Part shown: positions 40,084 to 48,111 of the stretch, piece by piece
Position numbering within the stretch: the stretch's first letter is position 1
Layout: each line of letters begins with the position of its first letter
Program-made: the position numbers and the translations under genes
The notes under the pieces: model-generated
Seen by the model: only the letters and a program-made list of their open reading frames with translations
Told to the model about the DNA's origin: nothing
Database searches by the model: none
Source of the DNA: Halorubrum sp. Hd13
GTDB taxonomy: Archaea; Halobacteriota; Halobacteria; Halobacteriales; Haloferacaceae
Reading direction: 5' to 3'
DNA length: 57,162 nucleotides
NCBI RefSeq assembly: GCF_002252755.1
Contig: NZ_NHOY01000020.1
Location: 1-57,162, forward strand

Positions 40084-41142
40084 CGGGTTGTCGACGTCGA
40101 TCTCGCCGGAATCGATCTCGGCCTCGACCTCGCGAACCGCGGTCACCATGTTCTCCATCTTGCCGTACGCGATCTCCCGGGGCAGGAGCTTCAGCCCGCA
40201 GTCGGGCGAGATCGTGAGCTTCTCCGGCGGGACGACGCGGAGCCCCTGCCGGACGTTCTCCTTGATCTCCTCGACGGACTCGATCTCGGCCGTGTGCGCG
40301 TCGACGACGCCGAGCGCGAGGTCGGGCTCGAACTCGGGGTCAGTGAACGTCGGGATCTGCTCGAAGTCGCCGTTACACAGCTCGACGTCGAACTCGTCGA
40401 TCGGGTAGTCGTTGATCTCGGGGTAGATCCGCGAGTAGTCGCCGTAACAGACGTGGAGCCCGATGCGGACCTCCTCGTCGATACCCGAGACGATCCGCTC
40501 TAAGGCCTCGCCGACGATGGCGTGGTCCTCCGGCGTCGTCGCCAGCGCGGGCTCATCGATCTGGATGTAGCGCGCGCCCGCCTCGACCAGCTTCTCGACC
40601 TCTTCGTTGACGAGGTCGGCGAGGTCGTAGACGAGCTCCTCGGTGGAGGGGTACGCCTCGTTGAACGCCCAGAAGCCGAGCGTGTACGGCCCCGTGATGG
40701 GGACCTTGACGGGGCGCTCGGCGACGTTCGAGGTGAAGTCGAACTCGTCGACGAGCCACGGCTCGTCGTACTCGACCTCCTCGACGACCGACGGCTTGTC
40801 GAAGTAGTTGTGACCCCACACCTTCACGGGGCCGTTGAACTCGTAGCCGTCGATGCGGTCGGCGAAGAACTCCACCATCTCGTTGCGGCGCATCTCGCCG
40901 TCGACGACCGTGTCGAGTCCGGCGCGCTCGTGCTCGTGCGTGATGAGCCGACAGGCGTCGTCGTGGGCCTCCTCGAGGTCCGCGGCGTCGAACTTCGAGT
41001 CCGGGTCGTCGACGAGCTCGTCCGCCCGGTTCAGCCACTTCGGCTTCGGGTACGAGCCGACGACGGTCGTCAGCAGGAACGCGTCGTTCGGGTGGTCGTT
41101 CGGGCGGAACTGTTCGCGGTTGGCGTCTGGGTTTCGGACCAT
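40072..41142 (-). CDS. metE: B12-independent methionine synthase, catalytic (MetE C-terminal) subunit
   Basis: A 356-residue MetE C-terminal-domain protein that methylates homocysteine at a zinc site. Zinc ligands are visible as His230-Val-Cys232 (GLHVCYGD), Glu254 (FDVELCNG) and Cys315 (ISPDCGLKLL). The Asp-Glu-Pro motif is IQIDEPAL (193-200), and TVVGSYPKP (26-34) opens the barrel. Archaeal MetE lacks the bacterial N-terminal half, and the methyl donor is unknown. It is second in a two-gene operon; the start abuts the stop of the upstream paralogue, sharing one base. Translation of the two is coupled. Its 3' end has a 35-bp duplication. Confidence 0.92.
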   Translation of the reverse strand: MVRNPDANREQFRPNDHPNDAFLLTTVVGSYPKPKWLNRADELVDDPDSKFDAADLEEAHDDACRLITHEHERAGLDTVVDGEMRRNEMVEFFADRIDGYEFNGPVKVWGHNYFDKPSVVEEVEYDEPWLVDEFDFTSNVAERPVKVPITGPYTLGFWAFNEAYPSTEELVYDLADLVNEEVEKLVEAGARYIQIDEPALATTPEDHAIVGEALERIVSGIDEEVRIGLHVCYGDYSRIYPEINDYPIDEFDVELCNGDFEQIPTFTDPEFEPDLALGVVDAHTAEIESVEEIKENVRQGLRVVPPEKLTISPDCGLKLLPREIAYGKMENMVTAVREVEAEIDSGEIDVDNPLDD

Positions 41143-42143
41143 TAGTCGAGCACCTCCGCGGCGGCGGCGAGCGCGTTCAGCTTCGCGCGGTACTTGTTCG
41201 CTGGCAGGTAGAACAGCTCCGTATTAGGGGTGAGGTAGGTCCGGTCGAACCCCTCGGCGGGGATCTGCGACTCGAACCACTCGACCCGCTCCGCGACCGT
41301 CTCTGGCTCCTCGACGAGCGTGTTCTGCCCGTCGACGAGCCCGAGCGCGAGCGAGTCGGTGGAGCCGAACTCCTGGACGTTGTACACCGTGTCGTCGCGG
41401 TCGCCGGCGACGAGGTCGAGCCCGAGCGCGTCGGCGCCGGCCTCGTCGACGAGGTGCGCGTACAGCTTCTCGCCGAGCGCGCCGTACGAGGTCTGTACCA
41501 CGACGTCCGCGTCGGTCGCGTCGGCGACCGTCGCGATGGCGTCCGTCGCGGTCGACTCCGCTCCCTCGGCGGGCGGGTTCGTCACCAGCGATGGTTCGAG
41601 GAGGAACAGCGTCTCGTGGGCGGGGAACGCCTCGACCTCGCCAGCGAGGAACTCGGCGATCGCGGCCTGGAACGCCGCCTCGTCGCCGTAGTGCTCGTCG
41701 CTCGCGAGGTCGGCCAGCGAGTACGGACCCGGCAGCGTCGCGGCGAGGGGCGCCTCGCCGTCGATCAGGTCGGCCGCGGACTCCAGCTCGCGCGCCACGT
41801 CGCCGGAGAAGTCGAGGTCGGCGACCACGCGGGGGTCGCGGTAGAAGTTGTTGTTGTCGTAGTACCGCACGATACCGCCGGTCTCGACGCCGTCGTGCAC
41901 CGTCAGCGGGTGCGCGATCATGTCGTCCCAGCGGCCCTGCCCCTCGACGACCCGGTCGAGGCCGGCGTCCAGCTGGTCGTCGACGAACTCCGCGCGGACC
42001 TCGTCGTACTGCTCGACGATCGCCTCGCTCTCGTCGCCGCTCAGTAGGTCGCCCTTCTGGTGACCCTTGAGGTCCGAGAGCGTCTCTTTCGCCCAGTCCG
42101 GGAGCGGGTACAGTCCCGGCGTGGCCGCGACACGTTCAGTCAT
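41142..42143 (-). CDS. MetE-like barrel protein, first gene of methionine operon
   Basis: A 333-residue homologue of MetE barrels (methionine synthase N-terminal-like / UROD-type). It has the LPGPYSLADLA and LTPNTELFYLPANKY stretches but lacks the zinc His-x-Cys/Cys set: the catalytic-position sequences read VVQTSYGALGEK and YLTPNTELFY. It therefore cannot be a stand-alone methyltransferase and probably forms a heteromer with the downstream metE. ATG at 42143 is preferred over the GTG three bases upstream. Start region: TATA inside an inverted repeat at 42168-42193. The divergent neighbour is a cobalamin-binding protein. Haloarchaea commonly carry such a pair. Confidence 0.84.
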   Translation of the reverse strand: MTERVAATPGLYPLPDWAKETLSDLKGHQKGDLLSGDESEAIVEQYDEVRAEFVDDQLDAGLDRVVEGQGRWDDMIAHPLTVHDGVETGGIVRYYDNNNFYRDPRVVADLDFSGDVARELESAADLIDGEAPLAATLPGPYSLADLASDEHYGDEAAFQAAIAEFLAGEVEAFPAHETLFLLEPSLVTNPPAEGAESTATDAIATVADATDADVVVQTSYGALGEKLYAHLVDEAGADALGLDLVAGDRDDTVYNVQEFGSTDSLALGLVDGQNTLVEEPETVAERVEWFESQIPAEGFDRTYLTPNTELFYLPANKYRAKLNALAAAAEVLD

Positions 42144-42167
42144 CACCAGTGGTTCGATATGCCGCCG

Positions 42168-42193
42168 TATAATATTTGCTAATGCGTATTATA
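42168..42193 (-). promoter_or_regulatory. Inverted repeat over the metE operon promoter
   Basis: TATAATA (42168-42174) and TATTATA (42187-42193) form a perfect 7-bp inverted repeat with a 12-base spacer. The left arm region contains the TATA box of the minus-strand operon (25-31 bases before the ATG at 42143). A protein bound here would block transcription, so it is a good candidate operator for methionine or cobalamin control. The regulator is unknown. Confidence 0.5.
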
Positions 42194-42254
42194 CCCGATA
42201 GTTATTAGCGGCGGTCGGCCGAACGGTTAAGCCGACGGTCGGGGATCGGTACCC

Positions 42255-43205
42255 ATGACCGTCGTCTCCCTGTTCCCCTCCGCGACCGAGCTGGCGGCCG
42301 CGCTCGGCGCGACGCCCGCCGCGGTCTCGCATCAGTGCGACCGCCCGCCCGCGGTCGAGGACCGGCCGACGCTCACCGGGCTCGTCCGCGACCTCGATGC
42401 CGACCCCGCCGACCTCGACCGAGTCGCCGCCCACGACGACACCTACTACCTCGACGGCGACCGACTCGCCGCGGCCGACCCGGACGCGGTCCTCACGCAG
42501 GGCGTCTGCGCGGTGTGCGCGCTCGACGCCGGGCTCGCGCGCCGCGCGGTGGAGCGGCTCGACCTCGACGCGGCGGTGCTCGACGTCCACGCCGACGACC
42601 TCGCCGACGTCCTCGCGAACGTCGAGCGGGTCGGCGAGGCCGTCGGCCGTCCGGCGGCCGCGGCCGCGCTCCGCGACGACCTCGACGCCCGGATCGACGC
42701 CGTCGCCGGCGCGGTCCCCCGGGCCGACGCGACCGCCTCGGCCAGCACGACCCCGTCGACCGCCTCCCGCCCCCGCGTCGCCGTCCTCGACTGGACCGAC
42801 CCGCTGCGCCACGCCGGGCTCTGGGTCCCCGACCTGATACGGATCGCCGGCGGGGAGGCCGGGCCCGTCGCGGCCGGAGAACGGTCGCGGAAGATCGGGC
42901 TCGACGAACTGCGCGCCTTCGACCCGGAGGTCGTCGTGATCGGTCCCTGTAGCGCCGACGTCGGCGAGGCCCGGCGCGCGGCCGCCGACCTGCTGGAGCG
43001 CGAGTCGATCGGCGACGTGACGGCGGTGCGCGACGGGCGGGTGTACGCGATGGACGGCACCGCCTACCTGAACCGCCACAGCCACCGCGTCGTCGACACG
43101 CTGGAGGCGCTGGCGGCCGTGATCCACCCGGACCGATTCGGGGAGTACGGCGAGAAGGTGCGGCGCGTCGGCTCGGGTGCCGTCGGGAACTCGACGAGCG
43201 GCTAG
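42255..43205 (+). CDS. Cobalamin/iron-type ABC substrate-binding protein, no signal peptide (BtuF-like)
   Basis: A 316-residue protein with a two-lobed periplasmic-binding fold of the BtuF/FhuD class. It begins MTVVSLFPSATELAAALGAT, the usual lobe 1 start, and ends with a lobe 2 helix. The central low-complexity part (about 160-175) is a Ser/Thr/Ala linker. There is no Tat or Sec signal peptide and no lipobox, so it is probably cytosolic, unlike typical binding proteins. Other archaeal homologues of this kind are thought to bind cobamides. GGTTAAGC at 42225-42232 is a plausible TATA box. Divergent from the methionine-synthase operon, suggesting shared regulation. Confidence 0.78.
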   Translation: MTVVSLFPSATELAAALGATPAAVSHQCDRPPAVEDRPTLTGLVRDLDADPADLDRVAAHDDTYYLDGDRLAAADPDAVLTQGVCAVCALDAGLARRAVERLDLDAAVLDVHADDLADVLANVERVGEAVGRPAAAAALRDDLDARIDAVAGAVPRADATASASTTPSTASRPRVAVLDWTDPLRHAGLWVPDLIRIAGGEAGPVAAGERSRKIGLDELRAFDPEVVVIGPCSADVGEARRAAADLLERESIGDVTAVRDGRVYAMDGTAYLNRHSHRVVDTLEALAAVIHPDRFGEYGEKVRRVGSGAVGNSTSG

Positions 43206-43211
43206 CGCGGC

Positions 43212-43829
43212 TTATTCCCGTCGGTCGAGCCGCAGCACGGAGAGCGTCTCGAACGGGAACGACTCCTCGACGGCGACCTCGTGGTCGAAGCCGGCGTCGT
43301 CGATCAGCCCGAGCACTTCCTCGTAGCCGGTCAGCGAGGAGACGAGCAGCAGGACGACGCCGCCGGGCGCGAGGACGCGCCCCACGTCGTCGAGGAACGG
43401 CTCGATCAGCTCCCGCCCCGACTCGCCCCCGGAGAGCGCGTGCTCCATCCAGTCGCCCCACTCGTTGTCGGGGTCGGTCGGGAGGTACGGGGGATTGAAA
43501 CAGACGGTGTCGAAGCCGTCCGCGCGGAACGGGGCACAGAGATCGGCGACGACGGCCTCGACGCCGCGTTTACGGGCCTCACGCGCCGCGTGCGGGTTGA
43601 GGTCGGTGCCGACCACGTCCAGGTCGCGCTCCGCGGCGATCCGCGCCGCGACCCAGCCGGAGCCGGTGCCGACCTCCAGCACGCGGCCGCGAGCGGCCTC
43701 GACCGCGGCCTCGGCGAGGAGGCCGGAGTCCTCGGCGGGCTGGTAGACGACGGCGTCGTCGACGCCGCGCCGCGCGGCGAGGTCGGGCCCGGGATCGGAG
43801 TCCCCGTCCGGCACGCTCCCGTCGCTCAC
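43212..43829 (-). CDS. HemK2/MTQ2-type protein methyltransferase
   Basis: A 205-residue SAM methyltransferase that modifies a release factor or other protein at glutamine (HemK2/Mtq2 family). The SAM loop is VLEVGTGSGW (50-59) and the catalytic motif NPPYLP is at 112-117. It has the short single-domain form typical of archaea and eukaryotes, unlike bacterial PrmC. It is the last gene of the DUF655-ksgA-mscS-hemK2 block, and its start overlaps the mscS stop region by four bases (43826-43829). It ends 7 bases from the convergent cobalamin-binding gene. Its partner would be aRF1; a Trm112 homologue is not present here. Confidence 0.88.
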   Translation of the reverse strand: MSDGSVPDGDSDPGPDLAARRGVDDAVVYQPAEDSGLLAEAAVEAARGRVLEVGTGSGWVAARIAAERDLDVVGTDLNPHAAREARKRGVEAVVADLCAPFRADGFDTVCFNPPYLPTDPDNEWGDWMEHALSGGESGRELIEPFLDDVGRVLAPGGVVLLLVSSLTGYEEVLGLIDDAGFDHEVAVEESFPFETLSVLRLDRRE

Positions 43830-45157
43830 TCGTCTGCCCCCTCGGCGGCGTTGCCGGACCCTGCACTCGCGTCGTCGCCTCCGTCACTCGACCCGTCGGC
43901 CGGCTCGCCGCCGTCGCTTCGGTTGCCGCCACCTCGGGTCGCCGCCCGCCCCTCGACCGACGCGTCGAGCTGCGGGCCGGACGCGCTCTCTTCCCGGGCG
44001 GAGAGCGTCTGCTGCGGGAACGGGATGACGATCCCCTCGGCCTCCAGCGCGGACTTGATCGCGCCCATCGCGGCCGTCTGGGTGCGCCAGCGCTTCCGCA
44101 TGCTCGGGTTCCGGATCCAGTACCGGGCGCCGAAGACGACCGCCGAGTCGTCGAACCGCTTCGTCACGGCATCCGGCTCGGGCATCGCGGCGATGTCGTC
44201 GACGCCGGCGATCGCCTCCTCGATCACCGCCGCCGCGCGCTCGAGGTCGGTCGCGTAGTCGACGCCGACCTCGACCTCGATCCGCAGGCGGTTCCGGCGC
44301 GACCGGTCGATTATCGAGCCCGACCGCACGTCGTCGTTCGGCAGCGTGACCATCTCGCCGTCGAAGGACCGGAGGCGCGTGCTCATGATCGAGATCTCGG
44401 TGACCGTCCCCTCGTGGTCCCCGACCTCGACCCAGTCGCCGACCTCGAAGGGGCGGGAGAACATGAGCACGAACCCGGCGAGCACCGCGCCGAGCGTCTG
44501 GCGGGCGGCCATCCCGACCACGATCCCCAGAAACCCCGCGCCGACGAGGAGCCCGCCGACGTTGTCCGTGAACAGGCCGACCACGACGAGCAGCGCGAGG
44601 GTGTACACCGTCAGCTGCGTGAGCCGCCGGACCACCTCCTCTTGGTGGTCGGTGAGGACGGTGCTGTCGGCGGAGATCTCGCGGATGACGCCGCCGAGGA
44701 AGTCGGTGACGGCGTAGGCGCTCGCCAGCAGCACCACCGCGATCACGACGTTCGACAGCTGGTCCGTGATCGCGGCCGCCTCGAACGCGTCGAGGAGCGC
44801 GCCGCTGCGGTCCCACACCGCGAGCAGCGAGATCGCGCCGACGGCGGTGGCGGCGCCGACCGACGCCGAGAGCAGCAGGCGCTGGGTCGAGGTGAGCTCG
44901 CCGTCGCGCCGCTTCGCCCACGCGGTGAGCAGCCGCACGCCGAGGACGGCCGCGATGATGAGGACGGAGGCGAGAGTGCGCTTGACGTTCTCGGTCAGGG
45001 CGTCGTACACGCCCCCCGCCGGACCGGCGGCGTCGCCGCCGGCGGTCAGCAGTTCCGGGAGGGTCGCGGCGGAGAGCGGGCTGACGGAGAGCGGGCCGAC
45101 GGAGAGCGGGTCAACGGGAAGTGAGCCGACCGCCAGGACGGCGTCTACGAGCGCCAT
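43826..45157 (-). CDS. Mechanosensitive channel, MscS family
   Basis: A 443-residue MscS-type channel. The core pore helix lies in MAARQTLGAVLAGFVLMFSR followed by PFEVGDWVEVGDHEGTVTEI, the conserved Gly/Ala pore and beta-domain junction. Upstream are four to five hydrophobic segments (about 42-65, 87-107, 122-145, 165-190 and 200-225). A repetitive PLSVGPLSVSPLSAATLPEL stretch (residues 16-35) precedes them. The C-terminal tail is disordered (Gly/Ser/Asp/Glu). The ATG at 45157 is preferred; a GTG at 45169 would overlap ksgA by four bases. It releases pressure on osmotic downshock. The operon position between ksgA and hemK2 is a common haloarchaeal arrangement. Confidence 0.88.
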   Translation of the reverse strand: MALVDAVLAVGSLPVDPLSVGPLSVSPLSAATLPELLTAGGDAAGPAGGVYDALTENVKRTLASVLIIAAVLGVRLLTAWAKRRDGELTSTQRLLLSASVGAATAVGAISLLAVWDRSGALLDAFEAAAITDQLSNVVIAVVLLASAYAVTDFLGGVIREISADSTVLTDHQEEVVRRLTQLTVYTLALLVVVGLFTDNVGGLLVGAGFLGIVVGMAARQTLGAVLAGFVLMFSRPFEVGDWVEVGDHEGTVTEISIMSTRLRSFDGEMVTLPNDDVRSGSIIDRSRRNRLRIEVEVGVDYATDLERAAAVIEEAIAGVDDIAAMPEPDAVTKRFDDSAVVFGARYWIRNPSMRKRWRTQTAAMGAIKSALEAEGIVIPFPQQTLSAREESASGPQLDASVEGRAATRGGGNRSDGGEPADGSSDGGDDASAGSGNAAEGADE

Positions 45158-45165
45158 CCCCGCGA

Positions 45166-46104
45166 TCACACCTCGGTCGGCGCGCCGTGCTCGCGGGCCA
45201 GCTCCGCCAGCGCGGCGAACGCGCTCGGCTCCAGCGTCCCGGGTCGCCGGCGGAGCAGCTCCTCGTCGGCGGCCTCGACGACCGCGTCCGGGTCGTCCAG
45301 CCCGGAGATGTGGCCGGTGTTCCGGATCGCGTTCCGCACTGTCTTGCGCCGCTGGGTGAACAGCGCCTTCACGAACCGGAGGAAGAACGCCTCGTCGCCG
45401 ACCGCGTAGTCGGGGTCCCGGGGCGTACACCGGACCACGGCGCTCTCGACCGCGGGCTGCGGGTCGAACGCCTCCTTCGGGACCCGCTCGACGATCTCGA
45501 CGGCGGCGTAATGCTGCGCCGAGACGGAGAGCCGGCCGTACTCGGACTCGCCCGCGGACGCCACCATCCGGTCGGCGAACTCGGCCTGGAACATCAACAC
45601 GAGCGGCTTCCCCTCGGGGAGCAGCCGGAAGGCGATCTCGGAGGAGACGCCGTACGGGAGGTTGGCGACGCAGGCGGTGAACGGCGGGAGCTCCACGTCG
45701 AGCGCGTCGCCCTCGATCACGTCGAGGCGACCGTCGTCGACCGCGGTCGCGAACTCCTCGCGGAGGAAGTCGGCGAAGGTCCCGTCGCGCTCGACGACGG
45801 AGAGGCGGCCGGGAGCGTTGCCGTCGCGGTCGGCGCGGTCGCCGTCGCCGACACGGTCACCGTCAGCCGCGACCGCCGCCGCCAGCAGTCGGTCGGTGAG
45901 CGCGCCGGCGCCTCCGCCGATCTCCAGCAGGTGGCTCGCGTCCGCGTCGTCCGGAAGGTACCCCGGGATTCGGTCGAGGACGCGGTCGTCGACGAGGAAA
46001 TGCTGGTCGCGGTCGGGGTTCGCGCGCTCCCCGGCGCGCCGCGCGAGGGCGTCGGGGTCGCGGTCCCCGTACGCCGCGCCCTCACCCGTCGATAGGTCGG
46101 TCAT
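45166..46104 (-). CDS. ksgA: 16S rRNA dimethyladenosine transferase RsmA/KsgA
   Basis: Dimethylates two adjacent adenines near the 3' end of 16S rRNA, a late step in small-subunit assembly. It has 312 residues. The SAM loop is [10 protein letters not shown] (61-70) and the catalytic motif is NLPY (148-151) in [16 protein letters not shown]. An acidic insert (about 76-98, [15 protein letters not shown]) lengthens the loop relative to bacterial KsgA. C-terminal [19 protein letters not shown] is the substrate-binding helical segment. It follows the DUF655 gene by 45 bases and overlaps the start zone of mscS. Conserved archaeal cluster. Confidence 0.95.
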   Translation of the reverse strand: MTDLSTGEGAAYGDRDPDALARRAGERANPDRDQHFLVDDRVLDRIPGYLPDDADASHLLEIGGGAGALTDRLLAAAVAADGDRVGDGDRADRDGNAPGRLSVVERDGTFADFLREEFATAVDDGRLDVIEGDALDVELPPFTACVANLPYGVSSEIAFRLLPEGKPLVLMFQAEFADRMVASAGESEYGRLSVSAQHYAAVEIVERVPKEAFDPQPAVESAVVRCTPRDPDYAVGDEAFFLRFVKALFTQRRKTVRNAIRNTGHISGLDDPDAVVEAADEELLRRRPGTLEPSAFAALAELAREHGAPTEV

Positions 46105-46149
46105 GGCCGCGATAGGCCGGCGCTCCGGGTAAAAGTCCCGTTTCGAGGC

Positions 46150-46737
46150 TCACTCCTCGCGCCCGGCGAACGTCCGGTACTTCAGGTCGTCCTCGCGGAC
46201 CTCCTCGACGACGCGTTCGACGATCACCTCCCGCGGGCGGTGGAGCCCCGAGACGCGCTCGGACACCTCGTCGAAGCTCTCGAAGGGACCGCGCTTGCGC
46301 TCGTCGAGGACGTTGTTCCGGAGCTGCTTGCCCACCCCCGGAAGGAGGTTGAGCTGGTGGAGCCGGAGCGTGATCGGTCCGGCCTCGTTGTAGAAGTCGA
46401 CGAAGCGCTCCTCGTCGGACTCGACGATCGCCTCGACGGCGTACTCCACCTCCGCGGCCGCGTTCCTGGTGAGGTCGTCGTACGACACCTCGCGGTACCG
46501 GCCGACTGCCGGGCCGTCGAGCGCGACCCGGTCGCTCACGGAGACGTCGGTGTCGTCGTCGACCGAGAGCTCGTACAGGCGGAACGAGTCGGTCCCGAGG
46601 CCGTACGCGATAGGGGACTTCCGCGACGGGGGCCGGTCGTCGTCCGGCCGCCCGTTCGGCAACACGTCCAGCAGGACGGCGGCGGGACCGTCGTCGGCGT
46701 CCGCCGCGTCGGGCGCGTCGGCGTCGGGATCGCTCAT
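46150..46737 (-). CDS. DUF655 family nucleic-acid-binding protein
   Basis: A 195-residue archaeal DUF655 protein. Residues about 45-100 form an S1/OB-like strand region, and [20 protein letters not shown] followed by [20 protein letters not shown] (about 127-166) is a helix-hairpin-helix-type module. The N-terminal 35 residues are an acidic disordered arm ([18 protein letters not shown]). The protein is always found near ksgA in archaea, often with L21e and RpoF; here those are absent upstream and a thiolase gene sits there instead. It probably binds RNA or DNA in ribosome maturation. First gene of the block, with a TTTTCACC-type box about 24-31 bases upstream. Confidence 0.88.
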   Translation of the reverse strand: MSDPDADAPDAADADDGPAAVLLDVLPNGRPDDDRPPSRKSPIAYGLGTDSFRLYELSVDDDTDVSVSDRVALDGPAVGRYREVSYDDLTRNAAAEVEYAVEAIVESDEERFVDFYNEAGPITLRLHQLNLLPGVGKQLRNNVLDERKRGPFESFDEVSERVSGLHRPREVIVERVVEEVREDDLKYRTFAGREE

Positions 46738-46784
46738 ACACGTTTTACGGCGCCGAACGGTGAAAAAACCGCTGCCGCGTCGGG

Positions 46785-47927
46785 CTATCGCGAGAACTCG
46801 ATCGCGGCGCCCTGCCCGAAGCCGACGCAGAGGGTCGCGAGTCCGCGGTCGGCGTCGCGCTTCTCCATCTCGTGGAGCAGCGTGACGGGGAGCCGTGCGC
46901 CGGAGGCGCCGAGCGGGTGCCCGATGGCGATGGCGCCGCCGTTGACGTTGTACCGCTCCTCGTCGACGCCGAGCTCGCGCCGGGAGTACTCGCACTGCGA
47001 GGCGAACGCCTCGTTGAGCTCGACCAGGTCGTAGTCGTCGATGGTCGTCCCGGCGCGGTCGAGCAGGCCCCGCGTCGCGGGTACCGGACCGATCCCCATC
47101 ACGGTCGGGTCGACGCCGGCGACGTTGTTCGTGCCGACCTCCGCGAGCACGTCGAGCCCGTGGTCCTCGGCGAACGCCTTGCTCGTCACCAGCGTCAGCG
47201 ACGCGCCGTCGGAGATCTGCGAGGAGTTCCCCGCGGTCACCGTCCCGTCGCCGGTGAACGCGGGCGAGAGATCGGCGAGCTTCTCGGCCGTCGTGTCCGG
47301 GCGGATCCCCTCGTCCGCCTCGACGAGTCCGTTGTCCGTCTCGACCGGAACGATCTCGTCGTCGAACCGGCCCGAGTCGGTCGCCTCGGCCGCCCGCTGG
47401 TGGCTCCGGGCGGCGTACTCGTCTTGCGCCTCGCGGCTCACACCGTACTCCTCGGCCACCTTCTCGGCGGTCATCCCCATCTGGAGCTGAAAGACGTTGT
47501 ACTGCTCCGACAGCTCGGGGTGCAGGTGCTGGTAGGAGTCGCCGTCCATCGGGACGCGGCTCATGTTCTCGACGCCGCCGGCGACGACGCAGTCGCGATT
47601 CCCGGCGGCGATCGCGTCCGACGCCGAGATGATCGCCTGCATCGAGGAGGCGCACCAGCGGTTGATCGAGGTGGCGGGCACCGACTCGCCGAGCTCCGAG
47701 AGGAGCGCGATGACGCGGGCGACGTTGTTGTCCTGCTCGGTGCGCTGCTGGGCGACGCCCCACATCAGGTCGTCGACGTGGTCGCTCGTTAACCCCGTCT
47801 CGTCGAGCGTGTGGTCGATGAGCGTCGTCGAGAGGTCCTCGCTCCGGACGTCTTCGTAGACGCCTCCGTCTCTCCCCTGCGGCGTCCGATATGCGGCGGC
47901 GATCACCGGCGTGGTCTCATCTGTCAT
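46785..47927 (-). CDS. Acetyl-CoA C-acyltransferase (thiolase)
   Basis: A 380-residue thiolase, which cleaves 3-ketoacyl-CoA or makes acetoacetyl-CoA. The acyl-accepting cysteine is Cys92 in [10 protein letters not shown] (88-97). GHPLGASG (336-343, His337) and LCVGFGQG (366-373, Cys367) complete the active site. Extra residues (about 115-145, [14 protein letters not shown]) match the beta-ketothiolase of long-chain type. It stands alone 48 bases before DUF655 on the same strand. Divergent from the amidohydrolase. The TATA-like CATTTAAGAG (minus strand, 47951-47960) lies 24-33 bases upstream, consistent with a leaderless message. Confidence 0.93.
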   Translation of the reverse strand: MTDETTPVIAAAYRTPQGRDGGVYEDVRSEDLSTTLIDHTLDETGLTSDHVDDLMWGVAQQRTEQDNNVARVIALLSELGESVPATSINRWCASSMQAIISASDAIAAGNRDCVVAGGVENMSRVPMDGDSYQHLHPELSEQYNVFQLQMGMTAEKVAEEYGVSREAQDEYAARSHQRAAEATDSGRFDDEIVPVETDNGLVEADEGIRPDTTAEKLADLSPAFTGDGTVTAGNSSQISDGASLTLVTSKAFAEDHGLDVLAEVGTNNVAGVDPTVMGIGPVPATRGLLDRAGTTIDDYDLVELNEAFASQCEYSRRELGVDEERYNVNGGAIAIGHPLGASGARLPVTLLHEMEKRDADRGLATLCVGFGQGAAIEFSR

Positions 47928-47950
47928 GAACGATCACAGACCGGTAACGC

Positions 47951-47960
47951 TCTTAAATGG
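47951..47960 (-). promoter_or_regulatory. TATA box of thiolase gene
   Basis: On the minus strand CATTTAAGAG lies 24-33 bases ahead of the ATG at 47927, typical haloarchaeal leaderless spacing. Confidence 0.65.
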
Positions 47961-48069
47961 TCATGGAACCGGCGGAAATATACCCGGAGTTTACGGTTTA
48001 TCGCATCTGTTGATATTTGAACACATTCAGCACGACCGATAACCGAACGCCGCCGACCGAACTCGACAG

Positions 48070-48111
48070 AGCCTTTTTTACTTACGTTCGCAAGTAGTTA
48101 CCATGGTAACT
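48070..48111 (+). promoter_or_regulatory. Promoter and palindromic candidate operator of amidohydrolase gene
   Basis: A TTTTTTA tract (48074-48080) is the TATA-like box. TACTTACGTTCGCAAGTA (48079-48096) is an 18-bp imperfect palindrome (7 of 9 pairs match). GTTACCATGGTAAC (48097-48110) is a perfect 14-bp palindrome spanning the start codon. Either could bind a repressor. Whether they are real operators is open. Confidence 0.4.

Noticed and set aside
46150..47763. Extended 537-codon frame upstream of DUF655
   Set aside because: It runs antisense-in-frame through the thiolase gene and is Arg/Gly/Ala-rich with no domain; the real start is ATG 46737.
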